A stretch of DNA of 30,411 bases from a virus: positions 1 through 30,411 of IMG/VR virus record IMGVR_UViG_3300017758_002219; one strand, 5' to 3'. How positions within the stretch are numbered: the stretch's first letter is position 1; every line of letters starts with the position of its first letter. A model generated the notes under the pieces. That model worked only from the letters and a program-made list of their open reading frames with translations, was not told where the DNA came from and did no database searches. This document shows positions 14,943 to 23,696 of the stretch, piece by piece. Made by a program: the position numbers and the translations under genes.

Positions 14943-15705
14943 TGTTATACAAAATGACCTTAACCACCATAATGATTCTCTAGGCTCACCACGAAATTGT
15001 GAGAAAAAAGTAAATGGTCTTAAGGTGGGGTTACCACCACATAAAAATTTAGCAAAAAAGCGTAAAAAACCACGTAAAATCGCTGGTGAGGTTAAGAATA
15101 TCATTAAAAAATCACAGAAAATAGAGCAAAATCTTACAAAAAAAGCTAATGAGGTCTGTGAGGTTGTATGGTCTTTAGACCCCTCGCAAAAAATAACAAA
15201 AATTAAAGAGCGGTCTACCACCAACGCTGATTCTCTAGGCTCAACTGAAAAAACAGGAAAAAAGAGAGGGGGGTCTACCTCACATAGTGATTCTCTACCA
15301 CCAACAATGGTACAAATAATAGATTTATATAAATCCTTTGATGGTTTTAAATATGCAAATGATACAGATATATTTTTCCATATATATCCGTCCTTAAAAA
15401 ATAACCAATATAAATTGCATACTAAAAATAATAAATTAATTGGATTTTGTAATTGGGCTTTTTTTAACAACTATTATGAAAATAAATTTTTAGAAACAGG
15501 AGAGGTTGATGATAATGCGTGGGCGAGTGGTAACAAGGTTTGGGTAATTGACTTAATGGCAACTGATAATACTAAAAATATTATTAACTGGAATAAACAA
15601 TATTTTACAAAATTATTAGGTATTGATAAAAAAGTTAGCTGGTTAAGGTTTTATAATGATAAAATAATAGCTAAAGAATTTTACACGAAAGGACATTATA
15701 TTTAA
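14932..15705 (+). CDS. HlyC/RTX-activating acyltransferase-like protein with K-rich N-terminal extension
   Basis: From ATG 14932 this is 257 aa. The C-terminal ~130 residues follow the toxin-activating lysine acyltransferase family (HlyC): IYPSLKNNQYKL, IGFCNWAFFN (HlyC AYCSWANLS), DDNAWASGNKVWVIDLMA (HlyC AEDWTSGDRKWFIDWIA), and a late VSWLRFYNDKIIAKEF. The Asp of the 'W.ID' motif (D207) matches HlyC Asp92. HlyC's His23 position holds Phe139 in ungapped alignment. Residues 1-125 are lysine/arginine-rich and contain three DSL(G/P) repeats. A shorter start at ATG 15307 would give only the acyltransferase domain, but no ribosome site is seen there. The stop overlaps the J-like start. The substrate is unknown; a tail or fibre protein is a reasonable guess. 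Confidence 0.72.
   Translation: MAVNVIQNDLNHHNDSLGSPRNCEKKVNGLKVGLPPHKNLAKKRKKPRKIAGEVKNIIKKSQKIEQNLTKKANEVCEVVWSLDPSQKITKIKERSTTNADSLGSTEKTGKKRGGSTSHSDSLPPTMVQIIDLYKSFDGFKYANDTDIFFHIYPSLKNNQYKLHTKNNKLIGFCNWAFFNNYYENKFLETGEVDDNAWASGNKVWVIDLMATDNTKNIINWNKQYFTKLLGIDKKVSWLRFYNDKIIAKEFYTKGHYI
14973..15303 (+). repeat. Three dispersed direct repeats with small inverted repeats
   Basis: TGATTCTCTAGGCTCA occurs exactly at 14973-14988 and 15228-15243; a third copy at 15288-15303 shares TGATTCTCTA and then diverges. The match extends upstream as (G)TCTACCACCAAC-type sequence. Spacings of 255 and 60 nt keep the reading frame and encode DSLGS, DSLGS and DSLPP. Short inverted repeats lie between them (CTCAC/GTGAG near 14985-15003, GGTGG/CCACC near 15022-15036, GGTCT/AGACC near 15170-15182). 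The stretch differs in texture from its neighbours. Confidence 0.7.
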
Positions 15706-18700
15706 TGGGCTCTAAATTAAAAACAATCGTTGCTGTTGGATTAACAATTTATACTGCTGGTATACCTGTTGGTGCGTCAGGTTTAAGTTCATGGAGCTTT
15801 GCAACGTTTAAAGGTGCTATCGTAGGTAAATTAGCACGTCTAGCTGTTACGGCAGCCTTATCAAAAGCTTTTGCTAAAAAACCAAAGCAAAATATTAATA
15901 CTAGTTTAGCCAAACGAACGGAGATGGTTAAACAACCAATCACCTCACGTGATACAGTTTTCGGCGAAGTGAAAAAGTCTGGCTCTATTTTATTTATGGA
16001 GAGTACAAATAACGACCAGAATTTACATATGATTATTGAACTTGCCTCTCATCAAATACAGTCTGTCGATAAAATATATTTTAATGACGAGGAACTAACG
16101 TTAGCAAGTGCTGGTACTGATTCAAATGGACTGACGCAATATAAGGTTACCAGTCCAAGCAAATACGCAAAAGAATCAAGATTTACAAATAAAACAAGGT
16201 CATTAGTTGTGTCTGAATATGTATCAATGCCGTTTAATACGTCAATGCCTTTTGGTGGAAGTAGAGTTGTTGATGGTAAAGGTATAAAAAAAGGTATTAC
16301 ATCAATTACATTAGTTTCTGATGTAGCGTTTACTGTATCAACAACTGATACAATAAATATAAATGGCGTAACTTATAACATATCATCTGGTGGTAGTTCA
16401 TCTGCTAGTGAAGCAAGACATACATTAGCAGTAACAATAGCTGGTGGATTACAAACAGATGTTCAAGCGACATCAATTAATTTTGCTGGACCATTTGGAA
16501 GTAGTGGCAGAATAACCCCTTACAGAGATAATCCAAATACACCAAAACCTTTTCTTGCTGGTACTACCACCACAACAGAATATGCGATTGTTGCAACGCA
16601 AACATTTACAGACTCATCATCTTTAACAGTTTTAATAAAGCAACATTTAGGTACTGATAATCAACAAGCTGACGCTGATTTAGTGTCTGCTGTACCACAA
16701 TGGACTACAGCTCACACATTATCAGGTATCTCATATTTATATTTGCAACTTAAATATGACGCTGACGCATTTCCAAGTGGAATTCCAAACATTAGTGCAG
16801 AGCTAAAAGGAAAAAAATTATATGACGTGAGAGATACCTCAACAGCGTTTTCAAAAAATCCAGCTTTGGCATTATATGATTATTTAACTGATACACGTTT
16901 TGGGTTAGGTGTTCCAACAAATCAAATTGATGAGGCGTCTTTTGTAACTGTTGCAAATATATGTGATGAAAATATTAGTTTGTCAGCTGGTGGTACTGAA
17001 AAAAGGTATGAATCAAATGGTGTTATTTATTCCAACTCACAACCTATGGACGTGATTGACGAGCTTATTGGCTCTATGCTAGGAATATTAAGTTATTCAA
17101 ACGGTCAATTTGTATTAGCTGGTGGTAAGTTTATATCACCATCAATAACATTAACTGAAAATGATTTACGAGGTGGTATTACTTTAAACACAAAGCAATC
17201 ACGCCGTAATTTATTTAATACTGTTAAAGGTGTTTTCACTAGTCCAGAAAGTAATTGGCAACCATCTGATTATCCTATGGTAACGTCATCAACCTTTGTA
17301 ACAGAGGATAGTAACGAAACTATTTTTGCTGACATTGATTTACCTTTAACAACGTCATCAACTATGGCACAAAGAATTGCTAAAGTTGTTTTATTTAAAA
17401 ATAGGCAACAAATGACAATTCAGTTATCTTTAAAGTTAACTGCTTTTAAATTACAGGTTGGTGATACGGTTAATTTTACGTACGACAGATTTGGTTTTAA
17501 CTCAAAAGTTTTTCAAGTTGTTGAATGGACGTTCGTTAGTGGACCAAGTGATTTAGGTGTAGATGTTATATTACAAGAGACGTCATCAAGTGTCTTTGAT
17601 TGGAGTGCAGAGGAGTCAGTGTTTATATCTGACAATACAAATTTACCAACAGCAACAACAACATTAACACCATCAATTCAATTAAATGATATTATGAGGG
17701 CTTACTCAGGTGTGGTATCAACAATATTATTAATTAAAGTTACATCAGGCTTTGGTACAACAAATGAGGTGGAAGTAGAATATAGAAATACAGCAACTGA
17801 TACTGAATTTACTTCTTTGGGTAGAGCAAAAACAGTTGGGTCATCAATGTTGTTTGAATTAAAAGACGCTGAAGATGGTATGACGTATGAAGTAAGAGCA
17901 AGAGCAATAAACGCATTTAATGTAGCGTCTAGTTTTGCAAGTGCTACTCATGAGGTAATTGGTAAAAGTGATATTCCAGCTAACGTTGCTGACTTCTCTG
18001 TAAACATTGTAAATAATTTAGCAGTATGTTCTTGGACAGCAAATGATGAATTAGATTTATCACATTACATTATTAGACATACACCAGCAATAACAAGTCA
18101 AGTTTATGCAGGAGCGACTATCGTTGCTAATTATATAAGTATGGCAACTAATCAAATATCGTTACCAGCACAAACAGGCACTTATATGATTAAAGCTGTT
18201 GACGTTTTAGGTTTAACATCTGAGACATCTACAAAAAAAGTTGTTATAAGAAACCAAATTGCTGATAATTTTAATGTCGTTGCTAGCACAACACAATCAA
18301 CAGGTTTTACTGGAACTAAAACAGATGTTGAAGTGGTAAATAGAGATAGTACAAATTTTTTACAAATAGTGTTAGGTGAATTGTTTGACGACCATACAGG
18401 AAACTTTGACAGTGCTTTAGGTAACTTTGATGATGGTGGAGAAGTGGCTAGTAATTTAGACGGATTCTATGAATTTAGTACCAATCCAATAGATTTAGGT
18501 GCTATATATAATTCACAAGTAACAACATCAATGACTAGCACTAGATTTAACGCAAACAGCTTGTTTGACAGCTTTGAGGGCTTATTTGACACGCAAGAGG
18601 GTAGTTTTGATGGCAACTATACCGAGCAAGATGATGTAGACGCTAAAATCCAAATTTCAACCTCTAATGACAATTCAACTTATTCTGATTATGCTGATTA

Positions 18701-19067
18701 TATTTTAGGTGATTACAAAGCTAGATACATAAAATTAAGAGTAAAAATGACAACAACTAATGCTGATTCAACACCAGCAATATCAGCTTTATCTGCAACC
18801 ATTGATATGCCTGATAGGACTGTAGCAGTAGCAAATACAGCAAGTACTACAGCGTCAGGTGGAAAGGCAATAACATTTGCTCCAGCGTTTAAAGATTTAC
18901 AAGGGTTAGGCATAAGCACAAGTAATTTAGCAACAGGTGATTTTTATGAATTGAGTAGTAAGTCCGCTACAGGATTTACTATTAAATTTAAAAATTCAAG
19001 TGGTGTTGTTATTGACAGGTCATTTGACTTTGTAGCAAAGGGATTCGGATACCTTGAATCTAGTTAA
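15705..19067 (+). CDS. Central tail-tip protein, lambda gpJ-like
   Basis: At 1120 aa this is the large tail-tip/host-specificity protein. It opens with a hydrophobic segment (about 5-60). The J-family entry follows: KRTEMVKQPITSRDTVFGEVKKSGSILFMES, HMIIELASHQIQSVDKIYFND. It then has PNISAELKGKKLYDVRD, ALALYDYLTDTRFGLGVP and SMLGILSYSNGQFVLAGGKF, typical of the hub core. Around 650-750 lies a fibronectin III-like region (VEVEYRN...MTYEVRARAINAFNVAS). The C-terminal part has repeated 'FD..(E/L)G.FD' phrases (LFDDHTGNFDSALGNFDDGG; LFDSFEGLFDTQEGSFDGN) and probably faces the receptor or holds the fibre. It normally lies after the distal tail genes, but here it precedes the connector genes. Confidence 0.88.
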   Translation: MGSKLKTIVAVGLTIYTAGIPVGASGLSSWSFATFKGAIVGKLARLAVTAALSKAFAKKPKQNINTSLAKRTEMVKQPITSRDTVFGEVKKSGSILFMESTNNDQNLHMIIELASHQIQSVDKIYFNDEELTLASAGTDSNGLTQYKVTSPSKYAKESRFTNKTRSLVVSEYVSMPFNTSMPFGGSRVVDGKGIKKGITSITLVSDVAFTVSTTDTININGVTYNISSGGSSSASEARHTLAVTIAGGLQTDVQATSINFAGPFGSSGRITPYRDNPNTPKPFLAGTTTTTEYAIVATQTFTDSSSLTVLIKQHLGTDNQQADADLVSAVPQWTTAHTLSGISYLYLQLKYDADAFPSGIPNISAELKGKKLYDVRDTSTAFSKNPALALYDYLTDTRFGLGVPTNQIDEASFVTVANICDENISLSAGGTEKRYESNGVIYSNSQPMDVIDELIGSMLGILSYSNGQFVLAGGKFISPSITLTENDLRGGITLNTKQSRRNLFNTVKGVFTSPESNWQPSDYPMVTSSTFVTEDSNETIFADIDLPLTTSSTMAQRIAKVVLFKNRQQMTIQLSLKLTAFKLQVGDTVNFTYDRFGFNSKVFQVVEWTFVSGPSDLGVDVILQETSSSVFDWSAEESVFISDNTNLPTATTTLTPSIQLNDIMRAYSGVVSTILLIKVTSGFGTTNEVEVEYRNTATDTEFTSLGRAKTVGSSMLFELKDAEDGMTYEVRARAINAFNVASSFASATHEVIGKSDIPANVADFSVNIVNNLAVCSWTANDELDLSHYIIRHTPAITSQVYAGATIVANYISMATNQISLPAQTGTYMIKAVDVLGLTSETSTKKVVIRNQIADNFNVVASTTQSTGFTGTKTDVEVVNRDSTNFLQIVLGELFDDHTGNFDSALGNFDDGGEVASNLDGFYEFSTNPIDLGAIYNSQVTTSMTSTRFNANSLFDSFEGLFDTQEGSFDGNYTEQDDVDAKIQISTSNDNSTYSDYADYILGDYKARYIKLRVKMTTTNADSTPAISALSATIDMPDRTVAVANTASTTASGGKAITFAPAFKDLQGLGISTSNLATGDFYELSSKSATGFTIKFKNSSGVVIDRSFDFVAKGFGYLESS

Positions 19068-19104
19068 TAATTAGAGTATCTTTAATAATATTTAGGAGTG
19101 CAAA

Positions 19105-20661
19105 ATGAGCCAAAACGATTTTACAATAGCTAACCAGACCTTTCCAAACACGAGAGCAGATATTAATTCAGCCTTACAAGCGTTAGCAAGTACAAGTTCA
19201 GGAAGTTCAGCACCATCAACAACTTTCGCAAATCAATTTTGGTACGATACATCTGCTAATACTTTATATATTAGAAATGAGGATAATGACGGAAATATTC
19301 CAATAGCTGTTTTAGACCAAAGCAATGACACCGTAGAATATTTTAAATCTGATTCTATAAGAACAGCATTAATAGAATTTACAGACGGTGATGACGCATT
19401 AAGTATTGCAGACGGTGGAGCTTTAACAACTGCTGGAAATTTATCTATTGGTGGCTCAAATAATGAATTAAGATTTTATGAGGGTGCGAACTATGTTGGT
19501 TTTGAGGCACCAGCTTTATCAGCAGATAAAATATGGGTTTTACCAGACGCAGATGGTTCAGCAAACCAAGCATTAGTAACTAACGGCTCTGGTACTTTAT
19601 CATGGGCTACTGCTGGTCAATCACTAAGACCAAATGTAAAACCACTTATTATTAATGGTGCTATGGCAGTAGCTCAAAGAGGTACAAGCACAACAGGAAT
19701 CACAGGTACTGGATATCATACAATAGATAGAATGAAAGTTGATTTAAGTGATAATGGTACTTGGACACACACACAAGATACAGACAATCCATCAGGGCAA
19801 GGCTTTGCCAAATCCTGGAAATTAGATTGTACGACAGCAGATACTTCTGTTGCGTCTGGTAGTTTTCACTTAGCAAGATATCTTTTTGAAGGGCAAGATT
19901 TGCAGTTACTTAAAAAAGGTACTTCTAGTGCTGAAAAAGTAACCATTTCTTTTTGGATAAAAGCAACAGTTACAGGTACTTATATTGCTGAATTATTTGA
20001 TGTTGATAACACAAGACAAATATCTCAAGCCTATACAATAACCGATTCTAACACTTGGGAGAAAAAAGTATTAAGTTTTGCTGGAGATACATCTGGAGTT
20101 TTAGGTAACGATAATAATAGTAGTTTTGCTATAAATTTATGGCTTGGTGCTGGGAGTGATTTTACAAGTGGCACATTAAGCACAACATGGACAAGTTCAA
20201 CTAATGCAAACAGAGCAGTCGGTCAAGTGAATAGTGCAAGTAGCACAAGTAATAATGTTTATTTTACAGGATTGCAAATGGAAGTGGGTGAGTTTACATC
20301 TGGCTCATTACCGTCATTTCAACATGAAATGTATGATGATACTTTATTAAGATGTCATAGATATTTTATAATTGGTGATAATACTGCAAATGGTTTAAAC
20401 CCAACTGCGGAAGCTGCGAGTGCTACCACAGTACAACCAACCCCACAATTAAGAAGAACAATGCGAGTTGCACCAACACTTACTGCCAATCCTGTTGGAT
20501 TTATTGCATTGATTGGTGGCTCTGGTACAACGACAACACTAGTTTTTAGCAATATGGGACAAAATGGATTTAGATATGGATTAAACCATAATGCTAGTAT
20601 AAGCACACAACAAAATGTTGCTATGGGTGGTCTAGGTGCAGATATGGACGCAGAATTATAG
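19105..20661 (+). CDS. Tail fibre protein
   Basis: The 518-residue protein begins with an attachment region (NDFTIANQTFPNTRADINSALQALAS, then FANQFWYDTSANTLYIRNED) common in marine phage fibres. It continues with a WVLPDADGSANQALVTNGSG stem. From about residue 185 (LIINGAMAVAQRGTST) comes a beta-sandwich of the carbohydrate-binding/concanavalin-like type often found in fibres of marine phages. It includes FHLARYLFEGQDLQLL, ISFWIKATVTGTY and YFTGLQMEVGEFTS. The role is probably receptor contact. It follows the J-like gene by 37 nt with a good AGGAG site. Confidence 0.85.
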   Translation: MSQNDFTIANQTFPNTRADINSALQALASTSSGSSAPSTTFANQFWYDTSANTLYIRNEDNDGNIPIAVLDQSNDTVEYFKSDSIRTALIEFTDGDDALSIADGGALTTAGNLSIGGSNNELRFYEGANYVGFEAPALSADKIWVLPDADGSANQALVTNGSGTLSWATAGQSLRPNVKPLIINGAMAVAQRGTSTTGITGTGYHTIDRMKVDLSDNGTWTHTQDTDNPSGQGFAKSWKLDCTTADTSVASGSFHLARYLFEGQDLQLLKKGTSSAEKVTISFWIKATVTGTYIAELFDVDNTRQISQAYTITDSNTWEKKVLSFAGDTSGVLGNDNNSSFAINLWLGAGSDFTSGTLSTTWTSSTNANRAVGQVNSASSTSNNVYFTGLQMEVGEFTSGSLPSFQHEMYDDTLLRCHRYFIIGDNTANGLNPTAEAASATTVQPTPQLRRTMRVAPTLTANPVGFIALIGGSGTTTTLVFSNMGQNGFRYGLNHNASISTQQNVAMGGLGADMDAEL

Positions 20662-20670
20662 GAGTAATAT

Positions 20671-20856
20671 ATGGAAGATGATAGAATAGTTAGTTCAGCA
20701 AAAAAAGTTAATGACCCAATAACAGGAGAATATTCTTGCATAAAAGCAGTTATTGATAGTGTTGAAATGTTTGTGCCACTTGATGAAAAAAACAAAGAAA
20801 GAATATTAGTCAAAGCATGGGAAGATTCTGGTAACACTATTGCAGACGCAGATTAG
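20671..20856 (+). CDS. Small fibre-associated protein (hypothetical)
   Basis: The 61-residue protein has an N-terminal region that looks like beta structure (DPITGEYSCIKAVIDSVEMFVPLDEKN) and a helix ending WEDSGNTIADAD. Small genes with a 'P.D..N..(R/E)...W...G..I..AD' ending frequently follow phage fibre genes. Whether they assist fibre assembly is not known to me. GGAG lies 6-7 nt before the ATG, and the next gene starts 10 nt after its stop. Confidence 0.65.
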   Translation: MEDDRIVSSAKKVNDPITGEYSCIKAVIDSVEMFVPLDEKNKERILVKAWEDSGNTIADAD

Positions 20857-20866
20857 GAGAAACTAA

Positions 20867-21544
20867 ATGGCTGGATTACAAGTACACACAGCAGAAACAG
20901 CATACGCTGTAACTCAAGCTGAAATTAAAGCGTGGTGCAAAATTGACTCAACTGATGATGACGCTACTGTAGCTATTATTGAACGTACTGTTCATAATTG
21001 GGCGAAACAGTATACCAGCAGAACATTAACAACTGTTACATATAATTTATTTATTGATACTGTTTATGATGATGACATTGAGATACATGAGGGATTATAT
21101 ACAGCTTATGATGGACACACTAGAAAAAGAAGTATTGCTCTGCCAAACAGTCCTGTCGCAAGTGTTAGTCATATAAAATACTATGACGACTCTGACAACG
21201 CTAGTACATTCGCTACATCAAATTATTATCTGGACAATGTCAGTATTCCTGCAAAAATAGTGCTAAGAAAGGGAGCTAGTTACCCAACCTCGTTACGAGT
21301 AGCTAATGGTATAGAAATAAAATATGTCGCTGGATATGGAGCAACTACAGCCGTTCCGTACGACATAAAATCAGCTTGTCTTGCTTATTCAGCTTATTTG
21401 TTTGAACATAGAGGTGATTTGTTAGATGGCAAAAGAGTATTAGCTCCAACAAGTGCAACTCAATTATTAGAGCCATATAAAATTAAATCTTTGTCTACAC
21501 AACCGTATAGAGGCAGACTTCAATATGGAGGAATGTTTGGTTAA
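20867..21544 (+). CDS. Head-tail connector, gp6-like
   Basis: The 225-residue protein matches the gp6/YqbG-type adaptor. Its N-terminal helices are QAEIKAWCKIDSTDDDATVAIIERTVHNWAKQYTSR. A beta region follows (SIALPNSPVASVSHIKYYD, YYLDNVSIPAKIVLRKGASYP, GIEIKYVAGYG). The last helix is VPYDIKSACLAYSAYLFEHRG. These adaptors bind beneath the portal to continue the DNA channel. It begins a 1- to 4-nt overlapping chain of head-tail and tail genes. Confidence 0.87.
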   Translation: MAGLQVHTAETAYAVTQAEIKAWCKIDSTDDDATVAIIERTVHNWAKQYTSRTLTTVTYNLFIDTVYDDDIEIHEGLYTAYDGHTRKRSIALPNSPVASVSHIKYYDDSDNASTFATSNYYLDNVSIPAKIVLRKGASYPTSLRVANGIEIKYVAGYGATTAVPYDIKSACLAYSAYLFEHRGDLLDGKRVLAPTSATQLLEPYKIKSLSTQPYRGRLQYGGMFG

Positions 21545-21867
21545 TGATTGGACAAATGAGAAACAAAATAATTATTCAGACGCTTGGTGGTAGTACTGAT
21601 TCTGGTGGTGGACAAACAACAAGTTTTGGCAGTGATGTAACAGTATGGGCTAAAGTGGTAAACAATTCAGGTAATGAAAATTCGTTTGGAGACCAATTAA
21701 GAGCTGTTAGTAATTATACTTTTACTATTAGATATTTATCTAGTTTAACAGCCAAGAAAAGAATTAGTTATAATTCAAAATTTTTTAACATTACACATAT
21801 AACCTCATTATTAGAGGGTAAAGAAAAATATCAAATAATTAGTGCAGAAGAGGGAGTAGCTACTTAA
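21544..21867 (+). CDS. Head closure / head-tail adaptor (SPP1 gp16-like)
   Basis: The 107-residue protein has the family opening IGQMRNKIIIQTLGGSTDSG, followed by VTVWAKVVNNSGNE, YTFTIRYLSSLTAKKRISYNSKFFNI and the ending LLEGKEKYQIISAEE. This is the SPP1 gp16/HK97 gp7-type stopper that seals the connector after packaging. One-base overlaps link it to the genes on both sides. Confidence 0.86.
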   Translation: MIGQMRNKIIIQTLGGSTDSGGGQTTSFGSDVTVWAKVVNNSGNENSFGDQLRAVSNYTFTIRYLSSLTAKKRISYNSKFFNITHITSLLEGKEKYQIISAEEGVAT

Positions 21868-22307
21868 TGGGGTTTAAAATTGACGTTGTATCTGAAATGC
21901 AATTAAAGTCAAACAAAGCGTTATCTTTGTATGATGTTAATACGTCAAGACATTTGAACAGAGTGGCTAATATGTTTAGAAACCATATTACCAAAGCTAT
22001 GAAAAAAAGTGGTGGTGGTCGAAGTTATAAAGTTAGCAAAACAGGGCAACCACATACAGCCTCAGTACGTGGAAACCCACCAGCAATAGATACTGGCAAT
22101 CTATCAAATAGTTTTTTTGTTATGCCATCAAGTCCAGCAAGGTTGCAGTCAAGTCTAAAAACTAATGTACATTACGCAAAATATTTAGAGGACAGAACAG
22201 GTTTAAACAGACCGTTTATGAGTAAACGCTCAAAACCTTTTCAATCAACTGTAAAATATGCTAATGATATAGCAAAACAAATATCTTTAAAGGTTAGAAA
22301 AATATGA
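21867..22307 (+). CDS. HK97 gp10-like tail completion protein
   Basis: The 146-residue basic protein has an N-terminal helix with MFRNHITKAMKKSGGG, a central HTASVRGNPPAIDTGNLSNSFFV, and a strand VHYAKYLEDRTGLNRPFM. That 'P..dTG.L..S...........Y...lE.GT....RPF' order is typical of HK97 gp10 and related tail-completion proteins. It is in the usual place between head closure and tail terminator. The stop overlaps the next start by 4 nt. Confidence 0.85.
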   Translation: MGFKIDVVSEMQLKSNKALSLYDVNTSRHLNRVANMFRNHITKAMKKSGGGRSYKVSKTGQPHTASVRGNPPAIDTGNLSNSFFVMPSSPARLQSSLKTNVHYAKYLEDRTGLNRPFMSKRSKPFQSTVKYANDIAKQISLKVRKI

Positions 22308-22711
22308 GTTTTCATTCTTTTGATTTACAAACAATATTATACTCAACATTAAATGGTGATAGTACATTAGATGGTATTGTTGGTAATAACAAAATTTTTG
22401 ACCATGTTCCACAAGACACGTCTTATCCGTATGTAGTATTAGGTAGTATTACAACAAATAACAGAGGTACAAAAACAGTAGACGGAAACGAATACTTTGT
22501 TGATATTGATGTGTGGTCGCAATATAGAGGTAAGAAACAAATATCAGATATTATGGAAAGAGTTTACGAACTTTTACATGATACAAGTTACTCAGTATCA
22601 GGTGCTGATATGGTAGTAAGTCAAGTACAATCAACAATCGCTATGACAGAAGTTGATGGACTAACCAAGCATGGTATGATAAGTTTATCGGTGATTGTGT
22701 ACGATAATTAA
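22304..22711 (+). CDS. Tail terminator, DUF3168 family
   Basis: The 135-residue protein carries DLQTILYSTLNGDSTLDGIV, then IFDHVPQDTSYPYVVLGSI, VDGNEYFVDIDVWSQYRGKK, and a long helix DIMERVYELLHD. This is the DUF3168/gpU-like pattern ('I.d.vp.....Pyv.ig......d..........i.vws...g......i...v...L'). Such proteins cap the finished tail tube and join it to the head. Confidence 0.88.
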   Translation: MSFHSFDLQTILYSTLNGDSTLDGIVGNNKIFDHVPQDTSYPYVVLGSITTNNRGTKTVDGNEYFVDIDVWSQYRGKKQISDIMERVYELLHDTSYSVSGADMVVSQVQSTIAMTEVDGLTKHGMISLSVIVYDN

Positions 22712-22727
22712 TTTTTAGGAGACAGAT

Positions 22728-23141
22728 ATGGCAGTTCAAAAAGGTAGTGCATTGCTTGTCAAAGTTGGAAACGGTGGAAGTCCAGAGGCTTTTACAACTA
22801 TAGCTGGGTTAAGAGATACAAGTATAGCAATAAACTCAGAGACCGTAGACGTAACAAATAAAGACTCATCAAGAAATAGAACGTTATTAGCAGACGCTGG
22901 TATTAAATCATTCAGCATTAGTGGCTCTGGCGTTTTTACTGATTCAGCAAGTGAGCAAACAATATTGACAAATTTTAATGCCTCAACATTTAAAAATTAT
23001 CAATTTTTAGTACCTGACTACAATACATTCTCAGGAAGTTTTCAAGTTGTAAGTCTTGAATACTCAGGTAGTTATAATGGCGAGGTTACTTATTCAATGA
23101 GTTTTGAATCATCTGGTGGCGTAACTATAGCAACTGTATAA
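22728..23141 (+). CDS. Major tail (tube) protein
   Basis: The 137-residue protein has AVQKGSALLVKVGNG, TTIAGLRDTSIAINSETVDVTNKDS, GIKSFSISGSGVF, YQFLVPDYNTFSGSFQVVSLEYSG and EVTYSMSFESSG. It matches the TP901-1-type tail tube fold, where a polymer of hexameric rings makes the tail. AGGAG sits 7 nt before the ATG. It is a strongly expressed type of gene, yet no own promoter is evident. Confidence 0.9.
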   Translation: MAVQKGSALLVKVGNGGSPEAFTTIAGLRDTSIAINSETVDVTNKDSSRNRTLLADAGIKSFSISGSGVFTDSASEQTILTNFNASTFKNYQFLVPDYNTFSGSFQVVSLEYSGSYNGEVTYSMSFESSGGVTIATV

Positions 23142-23154
23142 AAAGGAGTTAACT

Positions 23155-23439
23155 ATGATTTATCAAGTCGTTAATAATGTTGCATTAGCTTATACAGACA
23201 GCTCAGCGACCACAAGTGCGTTATCGATTCCAAGTGGCGTTGTAAGATTATGTTCTACAACAGCATGTCATATAAGTATTAATTCTGCGTCAGGCACAGA
23301 CGCAACAGCAAATGATATGCACATTGGTATTGGCGAAGAAACTTTCGTTGCTGTGCCAACAGGATATTTTATATCTGCGATTAGAACGACTGCTAGTGGT
23401 ACACTAACAATTCAAGCGATAGATATTGGGAGACCATAA
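23155..23439 (+). CDS. Hypothetical virion-associated small protein
   Basis: The 94-residue protein is a compact beta-rich sequence: VVRLCSTTACHISINSASGTDATANDMHIGIGEETFVAVPTGYFISAIRTTASGTLTIQ. It looks like one small beta-sandwich, similar in texture to decoration or tail-tube ornament proteins. No firm family assignment is made. AAGGAG precedes the ATG, and its stop overlaps the next start. Confidence 0.62.
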   Translation: MIYQVVNNVALAYTDSSATTSALSIPSGVVRLCSTTACHISINSASGTDATANDMHIGIGEETFVAVPTGYFISAIRTTASGTLTIQAIDIGRP

Positions 23440-23696
23440 TGTGGGAATTAAAAGCTATTGAGATAGGCTCAAAGAAATTAGACGCTCAAGTTAACGTAAA
23501 TGATAACAACGTTGAGATTGAGGCTCCTTTTTATAAAACTTTTAAAGATACAGATACAATAAAAATTGATAAACAGACGTACACAATCAAGACGGCTGTT
23601 AATGTTGCAGAACGAAATGAAACAATAATCATTACCACAATGGAGAAAGACAATGAGCATAAACAAGCTAAAAGCAGAAAAGATACTAACGTTTAA
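23439..23696 (+). CDS. Hypothetical tail-region protein
   Basis: The 85-residue protein has alternating hydrophobic and polar residues, suggesting a beta fold (IEIGSKKLDAQVNVNDNNVEIEAPFYKTFKDTDTIKIDKQTYTIK), then a charged tail. The last 44 nt overlap the tail chaperone gene in another frame. I recognise no family. Its position between tail tube and tail chaperone suggests an assembly role, but nothing in the sequence proves it. Confidence 0.6.
   Translation: MWELKAIEIGSKKLDAQVNVNDNNVEIEAPFYKTFKDTDTIKIDKQTYTIKTAVNVAERNETIIITTMEKDNEHKQAKSRKDTNV

Noticed and set aside
14973-15303. CRISPR-like array
   Set aside because: Three short repeats with uneven spacing (255 and 60 nt) inside a coding frame; no regular spacers and no cas genes.
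14901-15470. 189-residue antisense frame over the HlyC-like gene
   Set aside because: It is hydrophobic and motif-free; the + strand has HlyC signatures and is coupled to neighbouring genes. It mirrors the K-rich repeats.
15307-15705. Shorter acyltransferase gene starting at ATG 15307
   Set aside because: No ribosome site upstream, while the frame from 14932 is open and overlaps the preceding stop. Kept only as an alternative.
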